A DNA stretch of 62,762 nt from Bacteroidaceae bacterium (GTDB lineage: Bacteria > Bacteroidota > Bacteroidia > Bacteroidales > Bacteroidaceae), in assembly GCA_902362595.1 (NCBI GenBank), contig CABIXF010000003.1:1-62762 (forward strand). The letters are read 5' to 3'. Positions 17,280 to 26,705 of this stretch are shown one piece after another (position 1 is the first letter of the stretch; every line of letters begins with the position of its first letter). The notes under the pieces were generated by a model. It was not told the origin of the DNA. It ran no database searches and was given only the letters and a program-made list of their open reading frames with translations. The position numbers and the translations under genes are program-made.

Positions 17280-19589
17280 TTAGCTGATACCGAGAAGTTC
17301 CTTTACCATATCCTCCACTTCCTGATTCACACGCTTGAAGTTACGGTTGAGCAGGATTTCCTTCTCTTTGTCATTCTTGAACTCATAGATTTTAGGAAGA
17401 GGAACATAGTGTTTTTCCTCGTCCTTAATCTTCTTCATGTCAAAATGCGTCTTGCAGAAATACTTTGTGGTCTTGAATTCTTCCGACTGTTCGATGTCAA
17501 AATGGTCAAGCATACTGTCATCGGTAGCCGTAAAGTCACGTGCAGCCTGTCCGGCCAGCCAGCCTGTTGCCATATCCGCAATCTTGGCTGCAGGAACCAG
17601 AAAGTCCATCTTCTCAGATATTGTGGTTGATACCTTGTGGTCATTGATGGAAATGGAGCGTGAAGTCTGCTTGGCCTTTCCGAACACATCATTCTGTGCC
17701 CACTCCAGCGTTTCCTTGTTACGTGCCGCACCCATGAAGATATTACCGCAGGTGGTGATAATCTTCTGCATACCTACCTTGCCGTAGTCAGCTTCCAGCT
17801 GAGGAAGCTCCTGGAAACCTAAAGTCACGGCAACCTTGTTGGAACGAGCCGTACCGATAAGACGGTCTATCTTGTGAAAGTACAGTGTCGGAAGTTCATC
17901 CACGATGATGCTCACCGGGATGTTACCCTTTGAGTTCACCCTTGTAATCAGGCGGTTCAGTACCAGGGCATTGAGCGAGCCGATAACTTGTTCCTTTTCC
18001 GGGTCATTGGCAATCACCAGATAGCTCGGATTAGCCTTGTCAGAAATCTTCAGGTCGAAATCATCCCCGGTGAATACCCAGTACGCTTCCGGAGACACAA
18101 GACGTGCGGCATTCACACGAAGCGTACCGACCATACCTTCAAGCTGGTCATTCGCCTTATTCTCGTATGCACTCTTGAAAGGAGCCATCAGCGAAGCAAT
18201 CCTGTCATCCTGCATCAGAATATTGAATACCTGGTCGTATGGTCTCCCAAGAAATGAAAGCACATGCGGCATATCCGAAAACTCTCCGGTTACGGTATCC
18301 GGTTCCACCTCATTGCCATGTTCGTCCTCATACCAGCACCTCTGAATCAGAATCTTCCTGCCGGTCCTGTCCTTATAACTGTATCCGTTCAGGTCCACAA
18401 ACATACGGTCCTCGTCAGTCGATACGTCATTGCCGTTCTCATCCACGAAATCAAGGACCACATTGCCGTCCTTGTCTATGGCATTGAAGTCATCCCAGTT
18501 GCGTATGACAATCTCCAGCTTCTTTCCCTCCAGTGATATGAAACGCTTCAGTTTCCTGCCGTTCCTGAATCCTACCGGATGGAAGTTTACAAAGAAATAG
18601 ATGATGGCAGCCAGGAAGTTTTCCGCAGAATTAGTGAAGAATGCTTCCGATCCGCCCTTCTTCTCTCCACCTCCCTTGTTGAGCGAGGCCAAAAGAGTAG
18701 CCGCCGTTTCAGAAGCGGCAGCCAAATCGGGGATATATTTCCGCTGAATCGGATTGATACGGTTGGAGTATTCCACATCGGTAAAATTTACTATACGGAA
18801 TCCGCAGTTCTGAGGCAGTTTACCAGCTTTCCTGTTCTTACAGTACTGATAGAAAAGCGTCTGTGCAAGTGTCGGAAACTTGAAGTCATATACCATCATG
18901 GCAAATCCCTTTGCTGAATGCTGCCTGATGAACGGGTCAATGATACCGAAAGACTTACCCGAACCCGGCGTACCCAGTACAATCGTGCCACGGAACGGAT
19001 TGATGATATTGATCCATCCTTTGTGCATTTTCTTTTTCCAGTAGTATATCATTGGAATGTTCACCGAATAATCATTGCTGACCAGCGTTTCAGACTGTTG
19101 GAACGATTCGTTCTCAAAGTTGAAACGGTCCTCACCAACCTTGTAGTTGTAATACTTGGCAATGCCGTCCAGTCCCTGATGTACCAGCATGGTACCGACT
19201 ACCGAACAGACCGCATACATAAGCCTGTTGGCCGGAAATCCCAGCCAGCTGAACCCGAAACTCATGCCGTGGAATACAAAACAAAGCCCTACAAGTGTCA
19301 GACCGGCCAGTACCGGATAGATGACCATAGTCCTTACATTGAACTTCAGCGACTTTTCAGCTTTTGTGCCGATACAGACAATACAGATGCATATCAGTTC
19401 GGCCACCTTGCATCCCGATACGGAATTGAATACCCTGAACCGTGCCAGCAGGTCGAGTACGAACTGTGTAACCCTGTTGTCTGCCGTAACAGGCAGATTC
19501 ATGATGATTTCAATAATCAGAAAGATATAGATGCAACTCCTGAAGTAGTTGTACATCTGCTGCTGTTCCCTTGTCTCTTCAAATGCCAT
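17280..19589 (-). CDS. VirD4/TraG-type conjugative coupling protein
   Basis: This 769-residue protein has N-terminal transmembrane helices (about 15-150). The Walker A is VLGTPGSGKSFG near residue 203 and the Walker B is SIIVDELPTLYF near 559. The sequence NKVAVTLGFQELPQLEADYG that follows is typical of VirD4 ATPases. It should sit at the inner membrane, bind the relaxase-DNA complex and feed it to the mating channel. An unusual insertion of about 100 residues, rich in Asp and Gly (about 360-455), lies between the Walker motifs. It starts 24 bp after traO and is followed by traX. Confidence 0.9.
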   Translation of the reverse strand: MAFEETREQQQMYNYFRSCIYIFLIIEIIMNLPVTADNRVTQFVLDLLARFRVFNSVSGCKVAELICICIVCIGTKAEKSLKFNVRTMVIYPVLAGLTLVGLCFVFHGMSFGFSWLGFPANRLMYAVCSVVGTMLVHQGLDGIAKYYNYKVGEDRFNFENESFQQSETLVSNDYSVNIPMIYYWKKKMHKGWINIINPFRGTIVLGTPGSGKSFGIIDPFIRQHSAKGFAMMVYDFKFPTLAQTLFYQYCKNRKAGKLPQNCGFRIVNFTDVEYSNRINPIQRKYIPDLAAASETAATLLASLNKGGGEKKGGSEAFFTNSAENFLAAIIYFFVNFHPVGFRNGRKLKRFISLEGKKLEIVIRNWDDFNAIDKDGNVVLDFVDENGNDVSTDEDRMFVDLNGYSYKDRTGRKILIQRCWYEDEHGNEVEPDTVTGEFSDMPHVLSFLGRPYDQVFNILMQDDRIASLMAPFKSAYENKANDQLEGMVGTLRVNAARLVSPEAYWVFTGDDFDLKISDKANPSYLVIANDPEKEQVIGSLNALVLNRLITRVNSKGNIPVSIIVDELPTLYFHKIDRLIGTARSNKVAVTLGFQELPQLEADYGKVGMQKIITTCGNIFMGAARNKETLEWAQNDVFGKAKQTSRSISINDHKVSTTISEKMDFLVPAAKIADMATGWLAGQAARDFTATDDSMLDHFDIEQSEEFKTTKYFCKTHFDMKKIKDEEKHYVPLPKIYEFKNDKEKEILLNRNFKRVNQEVEDMVKELLGIS

Positions 19590-19613
19590 ACGCTCTAAAT
19601 GTATATGAATTTG

Positions 19614-20087
19614 CTAAAATGGAACCTTTATACCCAACAGCAGACCGTTGCGGAAGGTATCCCCATGCAGGAAGTTCACATTGTTCTTCTGTATGACAGA
19701 GAACTCCAGTCCGCTGCGGAACACATAGCTGTATTCAAATCCGGCCTCCAGTCCGAAGAAGAACTTCTTCTGTACCGCACCGAACTGAGGCCCCAGACGA
19801 AGGCGCATCATGCCGTTCTTGTACCGTGCCAGACGGTGCTTGTAAACCATACTGCCATCCCAGAAATATCCTTTCCAGAAATTGTGACATACCGGCTTCT
19901 GCCAGTGATTCCCGACCTCACCGTATACTTCGACCGCATTTCCGTATGAAAGCGGAAACTCATAACCCAAAGTGGCATTCAGCGTACTTGGAAAAAGGAA
20001 TCCGGCATTGACGGAAACCTTTCCGGTCTGTGCCGATGTACCGATGAATGCAACCGAGCACAACAGAATGAACAGAATCTTTTTCAT
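19614..20087 (-). CDS. traO: Conjugal transfer protein TraO
   Basis: This 157-residue protein has a signal peptide (MKKILFILLCSVAFIGTSAQ) and a beta-barrel-like body with alternating hydrophobic strands (VSVNAGFLFPSTLNATLGYE, RLRLGPQFGAVQKKFFFGLE), matching the TraO family of Bacteroidales conjugative transposons. It is expected in the outer membrane as part of the mating structure. It follows traN by 3 bp in the canonical order traJ-K-L-M-N-O. Confidence 0.8.
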   Translation of the reverse strand: MKKILFILLCSVAFIGTSAQTGKVSVNAGFLFPSTLNATLGYEFPLSYGNAVEVYGEVGNHWQKPVCHNFWKGYFWDGSMVYKHRLARYKNGMMRLRLGPQFGAVQKKFFFGLEAGFEYSYVFRSGLEFSVIQKNNVNFLHGDTFRNGLLLGIKVPF

Positions 20088-20090
20088 GGC

Positions 20091-20978
20091 CTATCTTTTT
20101 ATGGAATGATCAATATAATAGTAGGGGTAATAGTCGGCACCGTCCAGAATATCCGAGTCGAAGCCGTCTGCATTGAGAATGTCCTCATACTCGATGGTGA
20201 GTACCACTACACGTCCGCTTATCTGGTTCTCGGAAATCTCCAGACGGAGCACCTTCTCTTCAGGGAAAGTCAGCTTCGGAATCACAAGCACGTTCCTGTA
20301 GTCCTTTTTGAACTTACGGGTGTTGTTCATGGAGAATACCGGAGTAAGCTCTATGGTCTGTGAGTTGGTTGCCTTTGTCTCCTTTTTGTCAGTAAGTTTT
20401 ACCCTTATTTCCTCAATGTCGTATGCAATCCTAGTCCTGTTCTTCAGCGTATAGTCCAGAAAGAAATAGTCACCGATGGAATAGATGTTGTTGATGTATG
20501 CCCTTATTCCGTTTTTGTCTGATACAATCTGGTTGAACTTTCTTCTGCTTCCATAGACAGCCCAGGCATATCGTGCAATCTCGGCCATAGGCATGGAAAC
20601 CTCCGGATTGATATAGGACTGCGTCTCATTGTAGGATACATTGTAGATGGTAGAAGCACAATCCGGTGATTCGGTATAGAGAATGTCATACTGGGCAATA
20701 TGACGCTCACCGATAATGGTGAGTGTACCCAGCAGTTCGTTTTCCTTGTAACCTTCCGACGATATGGAATCATTCTCCAGATAAGGCTTGATGCGGACGA
20801 TATTGTCTGTACACTGGTTGCCTATAATTTTAGTAGTGGAAATATCCACCATTTTGATGTTCTCGGGCATGACAATGTGCGTAGTCACTTCTCGGTTGAT
20901 GTATATCTTCTCGTTGGCCGACAGATGTACGGCTATGCCTGTGATAAGGCATATTATCAGAAAAATTCTGGTTTTCAT
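20091..20978 (-). CDS. traN: Conjugal transfer protein TraN (DUF4138, VirB9-like)
   Basis: This 295-residue protein has a signal peptide (about 1-21). The opening strand INREVTTHIVMPENIKMVDI and the closing YRNVLVIPKLTFPEEKVLRL are the marks of the DUF4138/TraN family, the VirB9-like outer-membrane core component of Bacteroidales transfer systems. It lies between traM and traO. The 73-bp gap to traM is one of the larger ones in this operon. Confidence 0.85.
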   Translation of the reverse strand: MKTRIFLIICLITGIAVHLSANEKIYINREVTTHIVMPENIKMVDISTTKIIGNQCTDNIVRIKPYLENDSISSEGYKENELLGTLTIIGERHIAQYDILYTESPDCASTIYNVSYNETQSYINPEVSMPMAEIARYAWAVYGSRRKFNQIVSDKNGIRAYINNIYSIGDYFFLDYTLKNRTRIAYDIEEIRVKLTDKKETKATNSQTIELTPVFSMNNTRKFKKDYRNVLVIPKLTFPEEKVLRLEISENQISGRVVVLTIEYEDILNADGFDSDILDGADYYPYYYIDHSIKR

Positions 20979-21051
20979 ATTGAGTAATCTTTATAGTTTA
21001 TGAATGGTACTGTTATAATCGGATATAAACGCAATATTAAGTAGCGGTATA

Positions 21052-22263
21052 TTAGCGTGCATCCTCCGAATTTATCAGATAAACAATAGTATTGTACTTG
21101 ATTTTCGCCTTGTTCTTTCTGATATTGGAAGATATGGCAGAAGTTGCAGAGTTATACATATTCTGCAGTGACTGGAGTGCAATGGCCTCCGTGGAAATAC
21201 CTGTACTGTAACCGTCACTGGATTCAAAACTGATATTCTGCTGTACCGTATTGGAACCTGCATCCTTCATAAAATCACGGAATGCCGATTCAGGCACATA
21301 GAAACCTTCCATACCGTCATTGTCAAATACAGAAAGCTTGACCTTGATGAACCTGTCGCCGATAAGGATACTGGTTATGGAAGCCCTGACACGCTGCTGT
21401 CCGAAACCTGTTACCGTTCCATAGAGGTAAGTTCCCTTTTTCAGCTTTGTACCGCTTACCGTCACATCGTCCAGAAGCTTGAACCGCAGACGTGTACCTT
21501 CATGCGCCTTTGTAGTCTGGTCAATCATGGCACGTATCAGCTTGTTTTCGGCAAATTCATCCGGAGCAGTAACTGTATTGAACCTGTCGGCATTGGTGTC
21601 ATCAGACTTGATTACCAGACTCGGACGGTTGCGTTCCCTTTCCTCCTGACGTACTCTGGCTATGGAATCAGCCCTGTGCTTTCTTTCCGCTTCCTCTGCT
21701 TCCGGGTCTTTGATACCCAGTCCGCTTTCAATGGCCTTCTGCCGTTCATAGCTCCTTCGCTGAATCTCTTCAAGGTCACGTGCAAACTCATCCTGTGAGG
21801 AATAGCCCATACCTCCGTAACCCGTTTCACTGTTTCCCGAAGGACCGTTCCCGTAAGCATATGCATTGATATGCTTTCTTGATTCGGCAAGGGAACGCTC
21901 CAGTTCTTCAAGTTCCCTCTGCTGTCGCTGTCTTTCAGCTTCGGCTGCATCCAGACGGTTCAGCTCTTCCTCGCTGTAGCCGTGTTCCAGTTCCTCCTTC
22001 TTCTGCTCTTCCTCCCCGATACCGCTTACGGCTGTGAAGGCATCCTCGTCACCGAAACGTCTGGACATCTCATACATCTTGTCTCCGGCTTCCTCGGCAT
22101 TGGCCTGGGGAAGCTCCATGTTGATACGGTCTGTAGCTACCGTTCCGGCAGTCTCCTCACCACCGGAGAAGGTCTGCATCACAAAGTATACCAGTGCGCA
22201 CAGCGGAACGAATATGACCAGCGGAAAGATATACTTGGGCTGTTTGAAATTAATCTTAATCAT
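21052..22263 (-). CDS. traM: Conjugal transfer protein TraM (VirB10-like)
   Basis: This 403-residue protein has one N-terminal transmembrane segment (about 12-30). A long Glu/Arg-rich coiled-coil-like region follows (about 70-230). The C-terminal TraM domain has LRFKLLDDVTVSGTKLKKGT, LYGTVTGFGQQRV and GFYVPESAFRDF. The layout, an inner-membrane anchor with a long periplasmic arm and a beta-barrel domain, is that of VirB10. Its start overlaps the traL stop by 4 bp, which suggests coupled translation. Confidence 0.85.
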   Translation of the reverse strand: MIKINFKQPKYIFPLVIFVPLCALVYFVMQTFSGGEETAGTVATDRINMELPQANAEEAGDKMYEMSRRFGDEDAFTAVSGIGEEEQKKEELEHGYSEEELNRLDAAEAERQRQQRELEELERSLAESRKHINAYAYGNGPSGNSETGYGGMGYSSQDEFARDLEEIQRRSYERQKAIESGLGIKDPEAEEAERKHRADSIARVRQEERERNRPSLVIKSDDTNADRFNTVTAPDEFAENKLIRAMIDQTTKAHEGTRLRFKLLDDVTVSGTKLKKGTYLYGTVTGFGQQRVRASITSILIGDRFIKVKLSVFDNDGMEGFYVPESAFRDFMKDAGSNTVQQNISFESSDGYSTGISTEAIALQSLQNMYNSATSAISSNIRKNKAKIKYNTIVYLINSEDAR

Positions 22264-22748
22264 GGGTTATCATTGTTTTTAATGGATTTGACTATATTTT
22301 CCAGCTGCCGGTATTTGAGGATGATCCGCAAGGAATCCTCACGGCTCTTTACAGGTATGGCAATCATGGAGTCCAGTTCATGACGCAGTAACTGTCCCTT
22401 CACCGTCATGTCCGTCAATACACTGCGGTGAATGTCCTTGTTTGCCTGGATGGTACGGAATCCCTGAAACACCGGTTCCATTGCGGCTATCGAACTGACA
22501 TCCGGCTCACTCTGTTTCCCGTTGCCGGAATCTATGGCAACGGTACTGACAAGCAGTAGAAGCAGTGTCCCTGCTACACCTGCGAATGTCGTTTTCGGAT
22601 GTTTAGCCGCCCATCTGTTGGCCAGTCTGATTCTTGCGGCCAGACGGTATCTTGTTCCGATGACACCCAGTTTGGGCTGCAACCACGACCTGACAAGCAG
22701 TTGCGTTTTCAGACGGCTTTCCTGTATCTTTTTTCTGAATGATTTCAT
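22260..22748 (-). CDS. traL: Small inner-membrane transfer protein, TraL position
   Basis: This 162-residue protein has a basic N-terminal cytoplasmic part, a single transmembrane helix (TTFAGVAGTLLLLLVSTVAI, about 54-73) and a helical periplasmic tail. It lies between traK and traM, where TraL is found in CTnDOT-like elements. It is longer than the usual TraL, so the name rests mainly on position and topology. Confidence 0.65.
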   Translation of the reverse strand: MKSFRKKIQESRLKTQLLVRSWLQPKLGVIGTRYRLAARIRLANRWAAKHPKTTFAGVAGTLLLLLVSTVAIDSGNGKQSEPDVSSIAAMEPVFQGFRTIQANKDIHRSVLTDMTVKGQLLRHELDSMIAIPVKSREDSLRIILKYRQLENIVKSIKNNDNP

Positions 22749-22760
22749 AATATCAGTATA

Positions 22761-23357
22761 TCAATAGTCCAAATCCTTGTTTTCAAGAGTCCTCCAGCCG
22801 GTAATGAGCAGACCGTGCGGATTGTTCCTTGTCCTAGGTACGGACTCGATGTAACCTGTTGTCACCATCGAGCGTCTGATGTCCCTGGTCCTGCGCTTGA
22901 TAAGCTGCGTACCGTAATAGGTAAACTTCCGTTCATGTTCGTCAAACTGAATGGAGTCACACATGATGGTACAGACAGCCGAAGAGGAAATGATGTCCGA
23001 GTAGAAACCGTTCTCGTCCATGGCCTGTTTCTGTTTCAGTGCAGTCCCGTCAGCCATATACATCGCTTTCCCTACTGTCCATTTGATATAGTCGTTGTCG
23101 GGCGGCAGGTTGAAGAAATACTGGTGGAACAGCTGTATGTGCGCCTTGGCCTCCATGGTGAAGTTGGCTTCCAGCCGTGCACGCTCGGCAAGAAACGGAA
23201 TGTCTCCGTCAAGTACATAAATCTGCTGCCTTTCCTCGTTGACAAGGGAAATGCAGCACCAGACCGTAAAGGCACAGATGACGGTGCAGCCTCCAATTAC
23301 CGCAAATACCGTCATCATGGCCAGTCTGGTTTTCTGTGCAAGTGATTCGATAAGCAT
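22761..23357 (-). CDS. traK: Conjugal transfer protein TraK (VirB8-like)
   Basis: This 198-residue protein has one N-terminal transmembrane helix (about 14-38) and a periplasmic domain with LDGDIPFLAERARLEANFTM and EAKAHIQLFHQYFFNLPPDN, signatures of the Bacteroidales TraK family. Its topology matches VirB8-type scaffold proteins of T4SS. It lies 18 bp after traJ. Confidence 0.85.
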   Translation of the reverse strand: MLIESLAQKTRLAMMTVFAVIGGCTVICAFTVWCCISLVNEERQQIYVLDGDIPFLAERARLEANFTMEAKAHIQLFHQYFFNLPPDNDYIKWTVGKAMYMADGTALKQKQAMDENGFYSDIISSSAVCTIMCDSIQFDEHERKFTYYGTQLIKRRTRDIRRSMVTTGYIESVPRTRNNPHGLLITGWRTLENKDLDY

Positions 23358-23375
23358 ATAATGAAAGATTTTAAG

Positions 23376-24503
23376 TTATTTGACCAATGACCTGACAGCT
23401 GAACCTGTTCCTTTCATGGCAGAACCTGCCATACTTCCGGCCATACCACCTGCAGCCGAAGTGATGCCCATTGCAGCCGAACCGGCAACGGAACCCGTAC
23501 CCGAGCTTACACCTCCCGGAATCAGCCATGATGCCACTTCAGGAACGAAGCGTATGATATAGGCACCCACGAGCATACCCATGGCATACATACAGTTGGA
23601 GCCTATTCCCTGCAGTCCCAGTGCGCCGATCTGTTCCCATGAGTTTACCGAGCCGTGCAGCAGATGGTCGTATGCCACCAGGTCCTGCTGCAGGTTATAA
23701 AGAAGGATGAAGTCTATATAATAGATGCACATATAGGTAACGAATCCCCATAACGAGAGGGAAAGGAACTTGGACATCCACTGGCTCCAGGCCGAGTTCC
23801 ATGGCGGTGCCAGCGAGAGAGCAAACATGATCGGACAGAATATCATCATGATGGCCATGAAAATCCTCTGTGCCACGAGCATCCCGTAATACGACATCTG
23901 GAAAATCAGTTCCCCGACAAAACGTATGACATCGTTTATCCATTCACTGACCTTCGTCTCAGCCGCCACGGCAGCCCTCTGTGCGTAGTTGTTGATGGTC
24001 GAGCCCAGATTCTCCACATTATATATAAGCTTGTCCCACCAGGCAGCATCCTGACCGATTTCGGCCACCTGCTTTGCCGTGGCTATGGAATCCTGCACGG
24101 TTCTCAACCTGTCAAGATATTCACTCTGTTTCTGTGCCACCTTCAGCTCGAAGGCAGCCACTTCCTTGTTCTTTGCCTTGGCCATAGCCCATGTAGCGGA
24201 CTCCAGACTCTTTCCCGGAACCTGCAGAGCCGAGCATATCCATGAAGAGGATGAAATACACAGGGAAATGCCGATGATGCGCAACAGCTTCATGACATCC
24301 ATACCACGCCTTCCGAGCATCATCATCCAGCATTCGTATGAACCGACACACAGGGCCAGACACAGACCGAGAGCCTTTGCCATTGAAACGGCATCACCGA
24401 GAACGGCCACATTGGGAAATGTCTCCATAGCTGTCAGCAGCTTTTCCAGACTTTCGTCAATGGCCGGAAGTCCTATTGTCAGCGGAATAAACAGTAGATT
24501 CAT
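23376..24503 (-). CDS. traJ: Conjugal transfer protein TraJ (VirB6-like)
   Basis: This 375-residue polytopic membrane protein has at least six hydrophobic segments, including FIGELIFQMSYYGMLV-like and AIMMIFCPIMFALSLAPPWN stretches typical of TraJ. The last 40 residues are a Gly/Ala/Ser/Met-rich tail (GSAAMGITSAAGGMAGSMAG), probably a flexible or membrane-associated end. VirB6-type proteins form part of the inner-membrane channel. It precedes traK in the usual order. Confidence 0.85.
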   Translation of the reverse strand: MNLLFIPLTIGLPAIDESLEKLLTAMETFPNVAVLGDAVSMAKALGLCLALCVGSYECWMMMLGRRGMDVMKLLRIIGISLCISSSSWICSALQVPGKSLESATWAMAKAKNKEVAAFELKVAQKQSEYLDRLRTVQDSIATAKQVAEIGQDAAWWDKLIYNVENLGSTINNYAQRAAVAAETKVSEWINDVIRFVGELIFQMSYYGMLVAQRIFMAIMMIFCPIMFALSLAPPWNSAWSQWMSKFLSLSLWGFVTYMCIYYIDFILLYNLQQDLVAYDHLLHGSVNSWEQIGALGLQGIGSNCMYAMGMLVGAYIIRFVPEVASWLIPGGVSSGTGSVAGSAAMGITSAAGGMAGSMAGSAMKGTGSAVRSLVK

Positions 24504-24563
24504 GTTTGATTTTATTATTTGTTTAATATTATTACCTGAATTGTCATCAATAATAGAGAATGT

Positions 24564-25250
24564 CTAATAATGTGTAGCGGCAACGGCACAAAGGTGTGCA
24601 GTCCTGTTGACCAGTTCTGCCATCCTGGATTTGGCTTCCTCGTATGCCTTCTGCCGCTTGGCGTTCTCCAGTCCATAACCGACACCGGTTTTGTGTATAT
24701 AGGCTATATCCGCACAGAGTATTTCATTCTGGCGGCTCAGCTCGTCCACCTGATAGCGGAGCTTGCCGTCACTCTTCTGCATACAGTAGAGCAGTCCGTC
24801 CGTGATACAGTCCTGCATACGGTTGAACTCGTCCTTGTAAGTGGCATACATCAGGTCAACATTTCTGTCAGCCTCCCTTGCCAGTTCTTCCTTATACAGT
24901 TCCTCGATATATTTGCGCTCACTCTCCACTTTCTTGATTTTCTGCCTCTGCGTCTCTTCGGCAGTCACACGCACCGGCATGATACGTTTCACATCAGACT
25001 TGGGTTCCTTGAAACGGACACGGAATCCGGAGTTGAACCAGTCCCATTTCCAGTACATTTCCGCACCTGAGTATTTCTTATGCAGGAAAAAGTAATACCA
25101 GTCCGGAGCAAAATCCCACGGACCGTTCTCCATTGACTTCCACTGCTTCTGCTTTTCACTGTCACTGACTATGCTTTGGGCATTGGCAACAGTAACTGTA
25201 CCTGAAACTGACATGCAGAACAGGCATAATAATATAATTCTAACCTGCAT
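24564..25250 (-). CDS. Secreted helical transfer-operon protein (DUF5045-like)
   Basis: This 228-residue protein has a signal peptide ending VANAQ (about residue 25). An aromatic N-terminal segment (GPWDFAPDWYYFFLHKKYSG) is followed by a long coiled coil (about 85-215) rich in Glu, Lys and Arg. It resembles DUF5045-type proteins found beside traJ in Bacteroidales elements. It overlaps the previous gene by 11 bp. A periplasmic assembly role is inferred from its position. Confidence 0.65.
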   Translation of the reverse strand: MQVRIILLCLFCMSVSGTVTVANAQSIVSDSEKQKQWKSMENGPWDFAPDWYYFFLHKKYSGAEMYWKWDWFNSGFRVRFKEPKSDVKRIMPVRVTAEETQRQKIKKVESERKYIEELYKEELAREADRNVDLMYATYKDEFNRMQDCITDGLLYCMQKSDGKLRYQVDELSRQNEILCADIAYIHKTGVGYGLENAKRQKAYEEAKSRMAELVNRTAHLCAVAATHY

Positions 25251-25935
25251 ATCCCTGATTCCATTTGTTGATTACACGCTCAGCTATCTCATTCTTCACA
25301 TTGGAGTTCAGTATCTCCCAGATATAGTCCGGCTTCCATCCGCAGTCCGTGACAAGGAAACAGTACAGATTAGCATTGTCTATTATGTACCTTGCCCTGT
25401 CGATGGAAGCCTTCAGTGTCATTACCAGATTCAGCTTCTCATCCATGGAAGCCTTCATCAGGTTTATACCCGAAGCGGCTACGGATGCATACAGTCTGTA
25501 GCAGTGTTGTATCTCCCTTGATATTGCTACGTTGGCATCGGCATAATACCATGCCACGAAAGGCTTCTTCGATACATAAATGAAAGTATTACCGGTAAAG
25601 TCCTTGTATTCCGTTACCAGCTGATACAGTGAGTTGGCTGTTGAAGAAATGGCACCGGCCAGCACCAGGTATGAATAGGCATTGTTCAGCCTTGTATCCA
25701 GAGTGCTCCGGACATCATTGAACTTTTCCGCACCCTTTTCAATGAGCGACTGCTCGCCATAGCTTGTGGCCACTCTTGTAAGAGCCTTGTCCTCGTCCTT
25801 CTTTATGGCCTTGTGCAGGGCTATGAGTGCTTCGATGGTCGGCAGGTCTTTGGGTATGATGAAAGCGGAAGCCTTTACAGGCAGCAACAGCATTATAATA
25901 CCGGCTGATATGATACTTATATTCCTGATTCTCAT
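25240..25935 (-). CDS. Secreted transfer-operon protein of unknown function
   Basis: The frame extends to 26040, but that start lies inside the previous gene and lacks a signal. The start at 25935 (MRIRNISIISAGIIMLLLPV) gives a signal peptide and 231 residues. The body is helical, with an aromatic patch (KKPFVAWYYADANVAI) and the end WNQGYAG, which recalls the DWNQG ending of its neighbours. It is one of three consecutive secreted helical proteins between the VirB4 gene and traJ, where TraI/TraH-type components sit in related elements. Confidence 0.65.
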   Translation of the reverse strand: MRIRNISIISAGIIMLLLPVKASAFIIPKDLPTIEALIALHKAIKKDEDKALTRVATSYGEQSLIEKGAEKFNDVRSTLDTRLNNAYSYLVLAGAISSTANSLYQLVTEYKDFTGNTFIYVSKKPFVAWYYADANVAISREIQHCYRLYASVAASGINLMKASMDEKLNLVMTLKASIDRARYIIDNANLYCFLVTDCGWKPDYIWEILNSNVKNEIAERVINKWNQGYAG

Positions 25936-25958
25936 GACAGACACATACATATTAAGGG

Positions 25959-26705
25959 TTAATAATTTGAAGCAACCAGTCCGTTCCAGTCCTGTACAAG
26001 ATTCCCCACATGATTCTTCATGGTCACCACATTTGCCCATCCTTCAGGGTCAATGGCAAAGAAGAGGTCGTTTGCAGTGGCATACTGTGCCATCAGAACC
26101 ATCCCTTCCACCTTATAGCGTATCCTGTTCAGGTCAGTATAGATGCTGTTGGCCAGTGTCAGCCTTTCATACCTGTCCAGCAGGTTGTAGCCGTCATCCT
26201 TTTTTTCTGCAGTTGCCTGTCCCTGCAACGGATTGGGAATCCTGGCATTGTTCACAATATTGACGAAGTTGCCGACCAGCTGCTGGGTTTCCGCTACAAG
26301 ATTGCCGAGTTCGTTCAGACAGAGCAGCCTGTTTGAAAATTTTGCCCTGTTTACCGTACTGACAAGTACCGGAACATTTCGCAGAATATCCAGAGCGCAC
26401 AGGCCTATTTCCTTATAATAAAGACTTTCAGTCCCGAAACCGGATATATTCTCCATACTCAGCTTGTATAGTTCCTTCATGGTAGCCATACTCACCGTAT
26501 AGAGTTCCACCTTCTGTTTCTTGGCGGCAATGGTATCCACACGCTGGTTGTGCTGTTCCTCGATAAGCTTCTGTGAAGCGGTATTGGCCATGACAATCTT
26601 CAGACAGTTGCGGTCGAATACGATTCTCCAGGCAGCATGTGCATTAATGCAGACAAATGCAGAAAGCATTATAACCGATATGATTCTTAATACTGTTCTT
26701 ACCAT
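25959..26705 (-). CDS. Secreted T4SS accessory protein (paralogue of the 3649-4389 gene)
   Basis: This 248-residue protein has a signal peptide (MVRTVLRIISVIMLSAFVCI, cleavage near AHA at 24) and a long helical body. It ends with FFAIDPEGWANVVTMKNHVG and LVQDWN. The same C-terminal pattern ends the protein at 3649-4389, 22 kb away. It overlaps the end of traG by 7 bp, so it is translated with the VirB4 ATPase. The position suggests a periplasmic VirB5-like or assembly role. The family name is uncertain. Confidence 0.75.
   Translation of the reverse strand: MVRTVLRIISVIMLSAFVCINAHAAWRIVFDRNCLKIVMANTASQKLIEEQHNQRVDTIAAKKQKVELYTVSMATMKELYKLSMENISGFGTESLYYKEIGLCALDILRNVPVLVSTVNRAKFSNRLLCLNELGNLVAETQQLVGNFVNIVNNARIPNPLQGQATAEKKDDGYNLLDRYERLTLANSIYTDLNRIRYKVEGMVLMAQYATANDLFFAIDPEGWANVVTMKNHVGNLVQDWNGLVASNY

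Noticed and set aside
25936..26040. N-terminal extension of the 25240-25935 gene
   Set aside because: It overlaps the previous gene, is Cys-rich without family support, and lacks a signal peptide; the start at 25935 gives one.
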